Assembly (NCBI RefSeq): GCF_951805225.1
Contig: NZ_OX638201.1
Span: 2,914,001 to 2,978,000 of the forward strand
Origin: an uncultured Flavobacterium sp.
Lineage (GTDB): Bacteria > Bacteroidota > Bacteroidia > Flavobacteriales > Flavobacteriaceae
Length of the DNA: 64,000 nucleotides
Reading direction: 5' to 3'
Each line of letters begins with the position of its first letter. Positions within the stretch are counted from its first letter, which is position 1. The position numbers were made by a program, and so were the translations under genes. The notes beneath the pieces were generated by a model, which was given only the letters and a program-made list of their open reading frames with translations, did no database searches and was not told where the DNA came from. Of the stretch, positions 27,428 through 36,515 are shown one piece after another.

Positions 27428-27856
27428 CTACGCTTTCTTTTTGTCTAAAACCATATTCGTCAATTTGCAAAGCGAAATCAGATTTCCGGCTTCATCAGTG
27501 ATTTTAATTTCCCAAAGATGAATACTTCTTCCTTTATGAATGATTCTTGCCGTTCCAAAAACAAAACCTTCGCGAATACTTTTCAGGTGATTTGCAGAAA
27601 TTTCGATTCCGCGAACTTCCTGTTCTTTTGGATCAATAAAAAAGAAAGATGCTGCACTTCCTACACTTTCGGCCAAAGCTACCGAAGCACCGCCGTGCAA
27701 TAATCCCATTGGTTGGTGAACGCTTGGATTTACAGGCATTTTTGCAGTTAAAAAATCTTCGCCTGCGTCTATATATTCAATTTTTAGCGTTTCCATCAAA
27801 GTGTTTTTAGAAAACTGATTGCAACGCTCTAATATTTGTTCTTTTGTGTAATTCAT
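27428..27856 (-). CDS. menI: PaaI-type hotdog thioesterase, candidate DHNA-CoA hydrolase
   Basis: A 142-residue hotdog-fold protein. The motif LLHGGASVALAESVGSAAS carries the catalytic glutamate of the PaaI/DHNA-CoA thioesterase group, followed by EISANHLKSIREG and GRSIHLWEIKITDE. Its stop is 5 bases from the start of the isochorismate synthase gene, so the two form one transcription unit. In menaquinone synthesis 1,4-dihydroxy-2-naphthoyl-CoA must be hydrolysed before prenylation; the gene pairing supports this role but sequence alone does not prove it. Confidence 0.85.
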   Translation of the reverse strand: MNYTKEQILERCNQFSKNTLMETLKIEYIDAGEDFLTAKMPVNPSVHQPMGLLHGGASVALAESVGSAASFFFIDPKEQEVRGIEISANHLKSIREGFVFGTARIIHKGRSIHLWEIKITDEAGNLISLCKLTNMVLDKKKA

Positions 27857-27983
27857 TTAAAATAGGCTTTAAAATCGTAAAATTAAAGAAAAGATGAGAT
27901 ACAAATTAGAAAATACATTTCTAATATTAAAAATGATCTTCAAACGTGTAAGTTTTTTGCTATTTTTACAAAAAAGATTTTAA

Positions 27984-29495
27984 ATGCGTCAATACTTTAT
28001 ACTCTTCATTTTCGGTTTCCTTTTAGCTTTCAGTTCATGTCGAACAGATTTTGACACCGTTGCCAGTTCCGGAGATTTAAAGTTCTCAAAAGATACCGTT
28101 TATCTAGATACTGTTTTTAAGAACATTGGCTCAAGCACGTACCAACTTAAAGTTTATAATAAAAGTAAAAACGACATTTCGATCCCGACTGTTAAATTCA
28201 AAAAAGGCTTAAGTTCAAAATACCGAATGACTGTTGACGGAATGAGCGGAAATAATGGTAAAATCTTTAATAATGTTACGCTTTTAGCGAAAGACAGTTT
28301 GTACATTTTTATAGAAACGACAGCCGATATTACTGACGCGAATCCAACAGATTTTTTATATACCGATGAAATTCAATTTGACAGCGGCGCAAATCTTCAG
28401 GAAGTTGCTTTGGTAACCTTAATTCAAGATGCTATTTTTCTTTATCCAAAACAAAATGCAGACGGAACTAAAGAAAAAATCAAAATTGACGGCAAAGATG
28501 TTGATGGATTTTATCTAAATGAAAATGATCCTGTTAACGGAAATGAATTGATTTTTACAAAACAAAAGCCTTATGTAATCTATGGTTATGCAGGAGTTCC
28601 AGAAAATAAAACGGTTACTTTTGAAGCTGGAGCTCGAGTATTTTTTCACGCAAGTTCAGGAATTTATGTAGACAATAAAGCTTCGTTACAAATAAACGGA
28701 ACAACATCAACAACCGAAAAACTTGAAAATGAAGTTGTTTTTGAAGGCGATCGTTTAGAATCACTTTACGACGATATTCCGGGACAATGGAAATCTGTGA
28801 TATTATCCAGCGGAAGTACAAATCACACGATAAATCATCTGACTTTAAAAAATGCTATTACTGGTTTAGACATTAGAAACCAAGATAATACAACAATTCA
28901 AATTAAAAACACTCAGATTTACAATTGTGCAGAATACGGAATTCTAGCTCAAAATGCCCGAATTAATGGTGAAAATATTGCGATTAGTTACGCTGGATTA
29001 GCAAGTTTGTCTTGTGTTTATGGCGGAAATTATATTTTTACACATTGTACTTTTAATAACAATTGGCCAAGTTCACAATTTGCTTTGAATTTGAGCAACA
29101 GTTTGGCTGGAGCAACTCCGGAAACAAATCCTTTGACTCAGGCAACTTTCAATAACTGTATTATTTATGGTTCAAATACCAATGAATTTAATTTGACTAA
29201 AAATACCAGTGCAGCATTTGTATATCAATTAAACAATTGTCTATTGAAATTTAGCAGCTCGAGCACAAATCCGGATTATCAATTTACCAAAGATCCAGCA
29301 CATTACAATCAGATTATTCTAAATCAGAGTCCAAAATTCTTTAATGTTTCTCAAAACAAACTGAATATCGATAATACTTCTGCCGCTTTCGCGAAAGGAA
29401 ATCAGAACTATATCATTCCATTAGATATTATTGGAGCCACAAGAACTTCTCCACCAGATTTAGGCGCTTATCAGAGTGCTGCTTTTCCTAAATAA
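27984..29495 (+). CDS. Lipoprotein with right-handed beta-helix domain
   Basis: A 503-residue protein with a lipoprotein signal (LLAFSSCRTD, lipidated Cys at about residue 19). Residues about 35-130 look like an immunoglobulin-like sandwich (DTVYLDTVFKNIGSSTYQLKVYN). The rest shows beta-helix rungs (LTLKNAITGLDIRNQDNTTIQ, AEYGILAQNARINGENIAIS) and ends in PPDLGAYQ, as in choice-of-anchor Q proteins. It is probably a cell-surface or periplasmic lipoprotein that binds polysaccharide. The substrate is unknown. TATTTTTA, a near -7 element, lies about 22 bases before the ATG. Confidence 0.85.
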   Translation: MRQYFILFIFGFLLAFSSCRTDFDTVASSGDLKFSKDTVYLDTVFKNIGSSTYQLKVYNKSKNDISIPTVKFKKGLSSKYRMTVDGMSGNNGKIFNNVTLLAKDSLYIFIETTADITDANPTDFLYTDEIQFDSGANLQEVALVTLIQDAIFLYPKQNADGTKEKIKIDGKDVDGFYLNENDPVNGNELIFTKQKPYVIYGYAGVPENKTVTFEAGARVFFHASSGIYVDNKASLQINGTTSTTEKLENEVVFEGDRLESLYDDIPGQWKSVILSSGSTNHTINHLTLKNAITGLDIRNQDNTTIQIKNTQIYNCAEYGILAQNARINGENIAISYAGLASLSCVYGGNYIFTHCTFNNNWPSSQFALNLSNSLAGATPETNPLTQATFNNCIIYGSNTNEFNLTKNTSAAFVYQLNNCLLKFSSSSTNPDYQFTKDPAHYNQIILNQSPKFFNVSQNKLNIDNTSAAFAKGNQNYIIPLDIIGATRTSPPDLGAYQSAAFPK

Positions 29496-29506
29496 TTTTA
29501 TTTTTA

Positions 29507-29721
29507 TCATATAAGTTATAGAAGAAAATTTGAGTTTTCTGCGCAAAAGTAGCACGCGGGTTTTACGGATTCGACGGATTATCACTGATTGTTTTTCTAA
29601 AATGAACTTACATCGCTTATATGGTGAAAAAGAAAAAACTTCGCGGCTTTGCGTCTTTGCGAGATTATTTCAACACCTTTCTAAAATGAACTTATATAAC
29701 TTACATGGTAAAAATACACCC
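29507..29721. repeat. Family F and B repeat cluster
   Basis: Copies of the CATATAAGT word (29507-29516), its complement CTAAAATGAACTTACATCGC (29597-29616) and CTAAAATGAACTTATATAAC (29682-29701) surround family B words (GCGGCTTTGCGTCTTTGCGAG, 29642-29662). With flanking A+T-rich sequence they account for the 358-base gap between the lipoprotein and endonuclease genes; I see no gene here. Confidence 0.75.
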
Positions 29722-29853
29722 GTAAGAAAATATATCTAAAAATAATCTTTCCTTAACGCAACGCATTCATAAAAATAGTAGATTTGCTACAATAACTAAA
29801 TTAACTCACTAAAAATCAATTTATTATTAGCTGAAATCTTAAACCTATATTTT

Positions 29854-31713
29854 ATGAAAAAACTCTACACTTTTTTATTATTACTTGTTTTTACGGCAAC
29901 ATTTGCTCAGATTCCGTCTGGTTATTATAACACAGCAACCGGAACAGGTTACACTTTAAAGACTCAATTATACAACATCATTAAAGGCCATACTGATAAT
30001 GGATATGCAGGTTTGTACACCACATATCAAACTTCTGATGTTGATAATTTTTATGAAAACGACGGAACAGTTCTCGATATGTATTCTGAAAATCCCTCAG
30101 GAACAGATCCTTATAATTATAGTACAGGAAGCACACAAAGATGTGGGAATTATTCTGTAGAAGGTGATTGTTATAACAGAGAGCATATTATTCCGCAATC
30201 TGTATTTAACGAACAATCTCCAATGGTTGCCGATGCTCATTTTATTACTCCAACTGATGGAAAAGTAAACGGAATGCGTTCTAATTATCCGCATGGAACT
30301 GTAGGTTCAGCAACTTATACTTCACAAAACGGAGGAAAATTAGGATCAAGTTCTGTGTCTGGATATTCAGGAACTGTTTTTGAACCAATTAATGAATTTA
30401 AAGGCGATATTGCAAGAATGTATTTCTATTTTGCAACACGCTACGAAAATACCGTTGCAGGATATTCATATGCGATGTTTGACGGTTCAAGCAACAAAGT
30501 ATTTACTACAGCATTTTTAAATGTTCTTTTGGCTTGGAACGCACAAGATCCAGTTAGCGCAAGAGAAATTGCAAGAAACAATGCTATTTATGCACGTCAA
30601 AACAACAGAAATCCATACATCGATCATCCGGAATATGTAAACCAAATTTGGGGTGGAACAGCTCCTTCAGGAGACACTCAGGCGCCAACAGCTCCTACGA
30701 GTTTAGCTTCTACAACCAAAACTTCAACATCTATTACTGTTTCATGGACAGCTTCTACAGATAATGTTGGTGTTACAGGTTACGATGTTTATGCAAACAG
30801 CGTTTTAAAAACAACTGTTTCGGGATTAACAGCAACTATCACTGGTTTGACAGCTTCAACAAGTTATTCTATTTATGTAAAAGCAAAAGATGCAGCAGGA
30901 AATGCTTCTGCGTCAAGTAATACAATTGCGGTTACAACAAACAGCAGCGGAACTGGTGGATCTGCAACCGACTTACTTTTCTCTGAATATATTGAAGGTT
31001 CAGGAAACAATAAAGCTTTAGAAATTGCCAATAATACAGGCGCTTCTGTGAGCTTATCTGTTTACACCGTAAAAAAACAAACGAATGGTGCGGGATCATG
31101 GAGCACAGGTTTAGCTTTGAGCGGAACATTAACATCAGGAAGTAAATTCACGATCGTAAACAGTTCAATGGCTTCAAGCTGTTATCCAACAAGTTCAGCA
31201 AATATTTCTACAACTGCTACAGAATTGACTTTTAACGGAAATGACGCTGTTGGTTTATTCAAAAACGGAGTTTTAATAGACATCATCGGAACTTTTAATG
31301 GCGGAACAGCAAATTTTGCTGCAGATGTTACTTTAAGAAGAAAATCGACTGTTACGGCTCCAAGTACTACATTTAATTTGGCATCACAATGGGATTCATT
31401 TACCACAGATACATGTTCAAATTTAGGTGCAAAACTAGTTAAAGATACAGCAGTTGAAACACCTGAAACTGTAGCAAATTCAACAGGAATCATTTTATAT
31501 CCAAATCCTTCAAACGGAAACTTCACAATCTATTTTAATAATTCAGAAGCACCCTATTCTATCGAGATAATTTCAATATTAGGTCAGAAAATATTTGAGA
31601 GATCAAATATCGCAGATTCATTATCAACGATAAATAATTTACCGAAAGGTATCTACATTGTTCATATTAGTAAAGGTTCTGAAAATTTCAACAAAAAGAT
31701 CCTTATCAACTAA
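29854..31713 (+). CDS. Secreted endonuclease I with Fn3, lamin-tail and T9SS sorting domains
   Basis: A 619-residue multidomain exoprotein. A signal peptide (1-18) is followed by the endonuclease I/Bsn nuclease domain (about 25-265), recognised by GDCYNREHIIPQSVF with the catalytic histidine and VADAHFITPTDGKVNGMRSN. A fibronectin type III domain follows (about 282-365, SITVSWTASTDNVGVTGYDV). A lamin-tail domain comes next (about 370-500, LFSEYIEGSGNNKALEI). The C-terminal type IX secretion signal is ILYPNPSNGNFTIYF...GIYIVHISKG. It is a cell-surface or released DNase/RNase that probably scavenges nucleotides. A strong terminator follows. Confidence 0.95.
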   Translation: MKKLYTFLLLLVFTATFAQIPSGYYNTATGTGYTLKTQLYNIIKGHTDNGYAGLYTTYQTSDVDNFYENDGTVLDMYSENPSGTDPYNYSTGSTQRCGNYSVEGDCYNREHIIPQSVFNEQSPMVADAHFITPTDGKVNGMRSNYPHGTVGSATYTSQNGGKLGSSSVSGYSGTVFEPINEFKGDIARMYFYFATRYENTVAGYSYAMFDGSSNKVFTTAFLNVLLAWNAQDPVSAREIARNNAIYARQNNRNPYIDHPEYVNQIWGGTAPSGDTQAPTAPTSLASTTKTSTSITVSWTASTDNVGVTGYDVYANSVLKTTVSGLTATITGLTASTSYSIYVKAKDAAGNASASSNTIAVTTNSSGTGGSATDLLFSEYIEGSGNNKALEIANNTGASVSLSVYTVKKQTNGAGSWSTGLALSGTLTSGSKFTIVNSSMASSCYPTSSANISTTATELTFNGNDAVGLFKNGVLIDIIGTFNGGTANFAADVTLRRKSTVTAPSTTFNLASQWDSFTTDTCSNLGAKLVKDTAVETPETVANSTGIILYPNPSNGNFTIYFNNSEAPYSIEIISILGQKIFERSNIADSLSTINNLPKGIYIVHISKGSENFNKKILIN

Positions 31714-31737
31714 TTAAAAATGAGTGCTTACTAAGCT

Positions 31738-31767
31738 AAAAGCGGCAATATTGCCGCTTTTTTTTTA
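31738..31767 (+). terminator. Rho-independent terminator after endonuclease gene
   Basis: AAAGCGGCAA pairs with TTGCCGCTTT across a 2-base loop, followed by a run of nine T. Confidence 0.92.
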
Positions 31768-31775
31768 TTCTTTTT

Positions 31776-31906
31776 TTAACCATATAAGTGATATAAGTCA
31801 ATTTAAGTTTTTGGAGATTTTGCTCGCAAAGACGCAAAGTCGCAAAGTTTTTTATTTACCAAGCTTAAAAAAATAGGCTTTGCGGCTTTGCGGCTTTGCG
31901 AGATTA
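31776..31906. repeat. Family F half-element and family B palindrome
   Basis: CCATATAAGTGATATAAGT (31780-31798) is one arm of family F without its partner. GCAAAGACGCAAAGTCGCAA (31828-31847) pairs with GGCTTTGCGGCTTTGCGAG (31883-31901), family B. Confidence 0.8.
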
Positions 31907-32010
31907 AAAAAAAATTGTTTGCGAGATAGACGCACTGCTGTGCGTCTCTACCCATATTAGGATTCAAAAAAGCACCGTATATATTTTTTCAAAAGAGTTT
32001 GTTTTCAAAT

Positions 32011-32041
32011 TTGCGCTTACTATTTATTTACACTAAATTTG
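32011..32041 (+). promoter_or_regulatory. purL promoter (TTG-N20-TAAATTTG)
   Basis: TTG at 32011-32013 and TAAATTTG at 32034-32041 with 20 bases between match the Bacteroidota housekeeping consensus exactly. They place transcription start near 32048, about 23 bases before the purL ATG. Confidence 0.8.
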
Positions 32042-32070
32042 CACCTCAATACAACAAACTACACATCACA

Positions 32071-35000
32071 ATGATCCATTTCTTTGAAAACCAAAGCAAA
32101 ACTGTTTTTGCCGTACAAACGCAAAACGAAATTTCGGCTCAAGACATTTCAAAACTAAACTGGCTTTTTGCCAACTCTAATAAGATCGAAAAATCCGCCT
32201 TGACGGATTTTTTTGTTGGTCCACGTGCCACAATGATCACACCTTGGAGTACAAATGCTGTAGAAATTACTCAGAATATGGGTATTCCGGGCATTATCAG
32301 AATTGAAGAATTTCATCCGGCAACGGAAGATTTCACGGATTTTGATCCAATGCTTTCACAAAAATTCAATCAATTAGATCAGGAGATTTTCACAATTAAT
32401 GTTCAGCCAGAACCAATTTTGGAAATCGATGATATTGCAACTTACAACAAAGTCGAAGGTTTGGCTTTAAGCCAGGAAGAAGTTGATTACTTAGACAATC
32501 TTGCTGTAAAACTAGGAAGAAAGTTAACTGATTCAGAGATTTTTGCTTTCTCTCAAGCGAATTCAGAGCACTGTCGTCACAAAATTTTCAACGGAACTTT
32601 TGTAATTGACGGTGAAGAAAAAGAAACTTCTCTTTTTAAATTAATCAAAAAGACATCACAGGAAAATCCTAACGATATAGTGTCTGCTTACAAAGACAAC
32701 GTTGCTTTTGTAAAAGGACCAAAAGTGCAGCAGTTTGCACCAAAAACAGCTGACAAACCAGATTATTATGAGATAAAAGAATTTGATTCGGTTTTATCTT
32801 TAAAAGCAGAAACACACAATTTCCCAACAACTGTAGAGCCTTTTAACGGAGCTGCAACTGGTTCAGGAGGAGAAATTCGTGACCGTTTAGCTGGTGGTCA
32901 AGGTTCACTTCCATTAGCTGGAACTGCAGTTTACATGACTTCATATTCTCGTTTGAACGAAGACAGAAAATGGGAAAATGCCGTTGAAGAAAGAAAATGG
33001 CTATACCAAACGCCAATGGATATTTTGATCAAAGCTTCAAACGGAGCTTCTGATTTTGGAAATAAATTCGGGCAACCGCTTATTACAGGTTCGGTTTTAA
33101 CTTTCGAACATTCAGAAAACGACCGTAAAATTGGTTACGATAAAGTAATCATGCAAGCGGGCGGAATTGGTTACGGAAAATTAGATCAGGCAATTAAAAA
33201 GAAACCACAAGAAGGCGATAAAATCGTAATTCTTGGTGGAGAAAATTATAGAATCGGAATGGGTGGAGCTGCAGTTTCATCTGCAGATACAGGAGCTTTT
33301 GGTTCAGGAATTGAATTAAATGCGATACAACGTTCAAATCCTGAAATGCAAAAACGTGCTGCTAACGCCATTCGTGGTTTAGTAGAAAGCGACAATAATC
33401 CAATTGTTTCGATTCACGATCACGGAGCTGGAGGACATTTAAACTGTCTTTCGGAATTGGTGGAAGAAACTGGAGGATTAATCGATTTGGATAAATTGCC
33501 AGTTGGAGATCCTACACTTTCTGCAAAAGAAATTATCGGTAACGAATCTCAGGAAAGAATGGGATTGGTTATTGGTCAAAAAGATATTGATACTTTACAA
33601 AGAATCGCTGACAGAGAGCGTTCGCCAATGTATCAGGTTGGAGATGTTACGGGAGATCACCGTTTTACATTCGAATCAAAATCAAATGGTTCAAAACCGA
33701 TGGATTATGCTTTAGAAGATTTCTTCGGAAGTTCTCCTAAAACGGTTATGACAGATAAAACTATTGATAGAAAATATGCTGATGTTTCTTATGATAAGGC
33801 AGATTTCGAAAAATATTTACAAGACGTTTTACGTTTAGAAGCAGTTGCCTCAAAAGACTGGTTGACAAACAAAGTTGACCGTTGTGTAGGTGGAAAAGTA
33901 GCTAAACAACAAAATGCAGGACCGCTTCAATTGCCATTGAATAATGTTGGGGTTATGGCTCTGGATTATTTAGGTAAAGAAGGAATTGCGACTTCTATTG
34001 GGCACGCTCCTATCGCTGCTTTGATTGATCCGGTTGCAGGAAGTAGAAATGCTATTGCAGAATCGTTATCAAACATTGTTTGGGCGCCAATTAAAGATGG
34101 TTTAAAAGGAATTTCATTATCTGCAAACTGGATGTGGGCTTGTAAAAACGAAGGTGAAGACGCTCGTTTATATGCTGCTGTTGAAGGTTGTTCAGATTTT
34201 GCAATCGAATTGGGAATCAATATTCCGACAGGAAAAGATTCACTTTCGATGAAACAAAAATATCCAAACGACGAAGTAATTGCGCCGGGAACGGTTATTA
34301 TTTCGGCTGGAGGAAATTGTACAGACATTAGAAAAGTAGTTGAACCAGTTTTACAGAAAAACGGAGATTCTATTTATTATATCAATTTGTCTCAGGATGA
34401 TTTCAAATTAGGAGGTTCATCTTTTGCACAAATCAGAAACACAATCGGAAACGAAACTTCTACTATAAAAGATGCTTCTTTCTTCAAAAATGCATTTAAT
34501 ACAGTTCAGGAATTAATCGGCGAAAGCCAAATTTTAGCCGGACACGATATCGGAAGCGGTGGTTTAATTACTACTTTATTAGAATTGTGTTTTGCTGATG
34601 TAAATCTTGGAGCAAAAATTGATTTCAGCGCTTTCGCGGAAAAAGACTTATTGAAAATCCTTTTCGCTGAAAACATCGGAATCGTTTTCCAGGCAAAATC
34701 AGATGCAGCTGTTGAAGCTAAATTGAAAGCTAACAATATCGAATTCTTCAAATTAGGTACGGTAACGACAAACGAGACTTTAGACCTTGGACTTTGGACT
34801 TTAGACATTAAAGCTTACAGAGACATTTGGTTTGAAACTTCTTATTTATTAGATCAAAAACAATCTAAAAACGGAAGAGCTCAGGCACGTTTCGAAAACT
34901 ATAAAAATCAAGTTTTACAATATACTTTCCCAGCGCACTTTACAGGAAAAAAACCAGTAATCGACGCTTCAAAACCAAGACCAAAAGCAGCTATTATTCG

Positions 35001-35724
35001 TGAAAAAGGAAGTAATTCTGAGCGTGAAATGGCAAATGCTATGTACTTAGCTGGTTTTGATGTAAAAGACGTTCACATGACGGATTTAATTTCTGGTCGT
35101 GAAACTCTTGAAGATATTCAGTTTATTGGTGCAGTTGGAGGATTCTCTAACTCAGATGTTTTAGGTTCTGCTAAAGGTTGGGCCGGAGCATTTTTATATA
35201 ACGAAAAAGCAAAAACAGCTTTGGATAAATTCTTTAAAAGAGAAGATACTTTATCTGTTGGAATCTGTAATGGCTGTCAGTTGTTTATGGAATTGGAAGT
35301 TATTAATCCAGAGCATGAAGTTCACGGAAAAATGCTTCATAACGAAAGTAACAAACACGAAAGTATCTTTACTTCTGTAAAAGTTCAGGAAAATAACTCG
35401 GTTATGTTATCGACTTTGGCTGGAAGTACTTTAGGAGTTTGGGTTTCTCATGGAGAAGGAAAATTCAATTTACCTCTTGCGGAAGAAAACTACAATATTG
35501 TTTCTAAATATGCTTACGAAGGCTATCCTGCAAACCCTAACGGTTCTGATTATAACACAGCAATGATGTGTGATAAAACTGGAAGACATTTGGTTATGAT
35601 GCCTCATATTGAGCGTTCAACTTTCCAATGGAACTGGGCTCATTATCCAAAAGACAGAAATGATGAAGTTTCTCCTTGGCATGAAGCTTTTGTTAATGCA
35701 AGAAAATGGATTGAGAAAATCTAA
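32071..35724 (+). CDS. purL: Phosphoribosylformylglycinamidine synthase, single-chain
   Basis: A 1217-residue enzyme that converts FGAR, glutamine and ATP to FGAM in de novo purine synthesis. The start is the ATG at 32071 (MIHFFENQSK); an upstream frame from 31999 would lie before the promoter. Seen in order: the N-terminal PurS-like region, the linker with ANSEHCRHKIF, two PurM-like ATP domains (KAETHNFPTTVEPFNGAATG and the PTGKDSLSMKQKY repeat), and a C-terminal glutamine amidotransferase with nucleophile cysteine in VGICNGCQL and the HGEGKF histidine. Length is close to the roughly 1200-1300 of large-type PurL. Transcribed alone, with a strong terminator. Confidence 0.98.
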   Translation: MIHFFENQSKTVFAVQTQNEISAQDISKLNWLFANSNKIEKSALTDFFVGPRATMITPWSTNAVEITQNMGIPGIIRIEEFHPATEDFTDFDPMLSQKFNQLDQEIFTINVQPEPILEIDDIATYNKVEGLALSQEEVDYLDNLAVKLGRKLTDSEIFAFSQANSEHCRHKIFNGTFVIDGEEKETSLFKLIKKTSQENPNDIVSAYKDNVAFVKGPKVQQFAPKTADKPDYYEIKEFDSVLSLKAETHNFPTTVEPFNGAATGSGGEIRDRLAGGQGSLPLAGTAVYMTSYSRLNEDRKWENAVEERKWLYQTPMDILIKASNGASDFGNKFGQPLITGSVLTFEHSENDRKIGYDKVIMQAGGIGYGKLDQAIKKKPQEGDKIVILGGENYRIGMGGAAVSSADTGAFGSGIELNAIQRSNPEMQKRAANAIRGLVESDNNPIVSIHDHGAGGHLNCLSELVEETGGLIDLDKLPVGDPTLSAKEIIGNESQERMGLVIGQKDIDTLQRIADRERSPMYQVGDVTGDHRFTFESKSNGSKPMDYALEDFFGSSPKTVMTDKTIDRKYADVSYDKADFEKYLQDVLRLEAVASKDWLTNKVDRCVGGKVAKQQNAGPLQLPLNNVGVMALDYLGKEGIATSIGHAPIAALIDPVAGSRNAIAESLSNIVWAPIKDGLKGISLSANWMWACKNEGEDARLYAAVEGCSDFAIELGINIPTGKDSLSMKQKYPNDEVIAPGTVIISAGGNCTDIRKVVEPVLQKNGDSIYYINLSQDDFKLGGSSFAQIRNTIGNETSTIKDASFFKNAFNTVQELIGESQILAGHDIGSGGLITTLLELCFADVNLGAKIDFSAFAEKDLLKILFAENIGIVFQAKSDAAVEAKLKANNIEFFKLGTVTTNETLDLGLWTLDIKAYRDIWFETSYLLDQKQSKNGRAQARFENYKNQVLQYTFPAHFTGKKPVIDASKPRPKAAIIREKGSNSEREMANAMYLAGFDVKDVHMTDLISGRETLEDIQFIGAVGGFSNSDVLGSAKGWAGAFLYNEKAKTALDKFFKREDTLSVGICNGCQLFMELEVINPEHEVHGKMLHNESNKHESIFTSVKVQENNSVMLSTLAGSTLGVWVSHGEGKFNLPLAEENYNIVSKYAYEGYPANPNGSDYNTAMMCDKTGRHLVMMPHIERSTFQWNWAHYPKDRNDEVSPWHEAFVNARKWIEKI

Positions 35725-35742
35725 AAAACATATTTTATTAAA

Positions 35743-35774
35743 AAAGCGCTCAAAATTTTGAGCGCTTTTTTTTT
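35743..35774 (+). terminator. Rho-independent terminator after purL
   Basis: AAAGCGCTCAAAA pairs with TTTTGAGCGCTTT with almost no loop, followed by nine T. The symmetry allows use in both directions. Confidence 0.92.
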
Positions 35775-36163
35775 GCCACGGTAAGGATAATAACCAACTG
35801 GCGAAGCAATTTCACTAATAAAGTTTTCCCCAAAAAACAGATTCATGAAATCAGAAAAATTCGTGATAAAAACCACTTATGATCCTTATATAAAAAAATA
35901 CCTCAGTGCTATCCCTAAAACTGAGGCATTTTTATTTTATTTTTTTTGAAAGTTGTGGCAATACTGACATACAATTCCCCACCAGAACATTGCTAAAAGA
36001 GCGGTTAACATTTGATTTAGTATTAAATTAATGCCTACTCTTTTGCTTTTCGGCTTCCGCATTTTAAAAAAATAAAAATACTGTTGTCGATCTTCAAATC
36101 ACCAGTGGTTTTTCCTGTTTCTTATAGGGGAAAAACACCCTTTTTTGACACTAAAATATTATC
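35775..36163. other. Gene-free region
   Basis: I see no gene here. A weak hairpin (CCTCAGT 35901-35907 with ACTGAGG from 35920, then T-rich sequence) and a fragment of family C vocabulary (AATTCGTGATAAAA, near 35857) are present. Confidence 0.5.
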
Positions 36164-36428
36164 CCGTTGGGTAAAATTAATTTTAACACATAGAAACATA
36201 GAATTTTGGATCTTAAAAAAAGACGTTTCACTTATTTACAATACATCCCAAGGCTTCGGGCAATATCATTAAGTTAAGCTTTTTCAGACAATCATGACTT
36301 AAAAAAATCACGCAAAGTCGCAAAGTTTAAATGCACTTTCTTTGCGACTTCGCGACTTTGCGAGAGATTTATATTCGGTGTCGTCTTAAAGACATCTTCC
36401 TTAACTTAATGACATTGCCCAACGGGTT
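36164..36428. repeat. Triple-nested palindrome (families H, I and B)
   Basis: Outermost: CCCGTTGGGT (36164) faces GCCCAACGGGT (36417-36427). Next: ATTAAGTTAAG (36266-36276) faces CTTAACTTAAT (36402-36412). Innermost: CGCAAAGTCGCAAAG (36311-36325) faces CTTTGCGACTTCGCGACTTT (36339-36358). The words AACACATAGAAACATAG at 36184-36200 recur at 56280-56296. A 62-codon frame across this region is not credible. Confidence 0.8.
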
Positions 36429-36503
36429 TTATATTAAATAGTATCTAAGTCTAATTTAATTATATCTTAAGGCAGTTTAAGCAAGCGCATTTACTGTGAT
36501 AAA

Positions 36504-36511
36504 TATCTTTG
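36504..36511 (+). promoter_or_regulatory. -7 element TATCTTTG abutting the receptor start codon
   Basis: A perfect TAnnTTTG element ends only 4 bases before the ATG at 36516, so transcription would begin at or next to the start codon and the message would be leaderless. Confidence 0.55.
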
Positions 36512-36515
36512 TCTC

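Noticed and set aside
29530..29739. A 69-codon frame between the lipoprotein and endonuclease genes
   Set aside because: It runs through family F and B repeats and encodes repeat-derived, arginine-rich sequence.
36084..36272. A 62-codon frame upstream of the receptor gene
   Set aside because: It overlaps the triple-nested palindrome and has no family resemblance.
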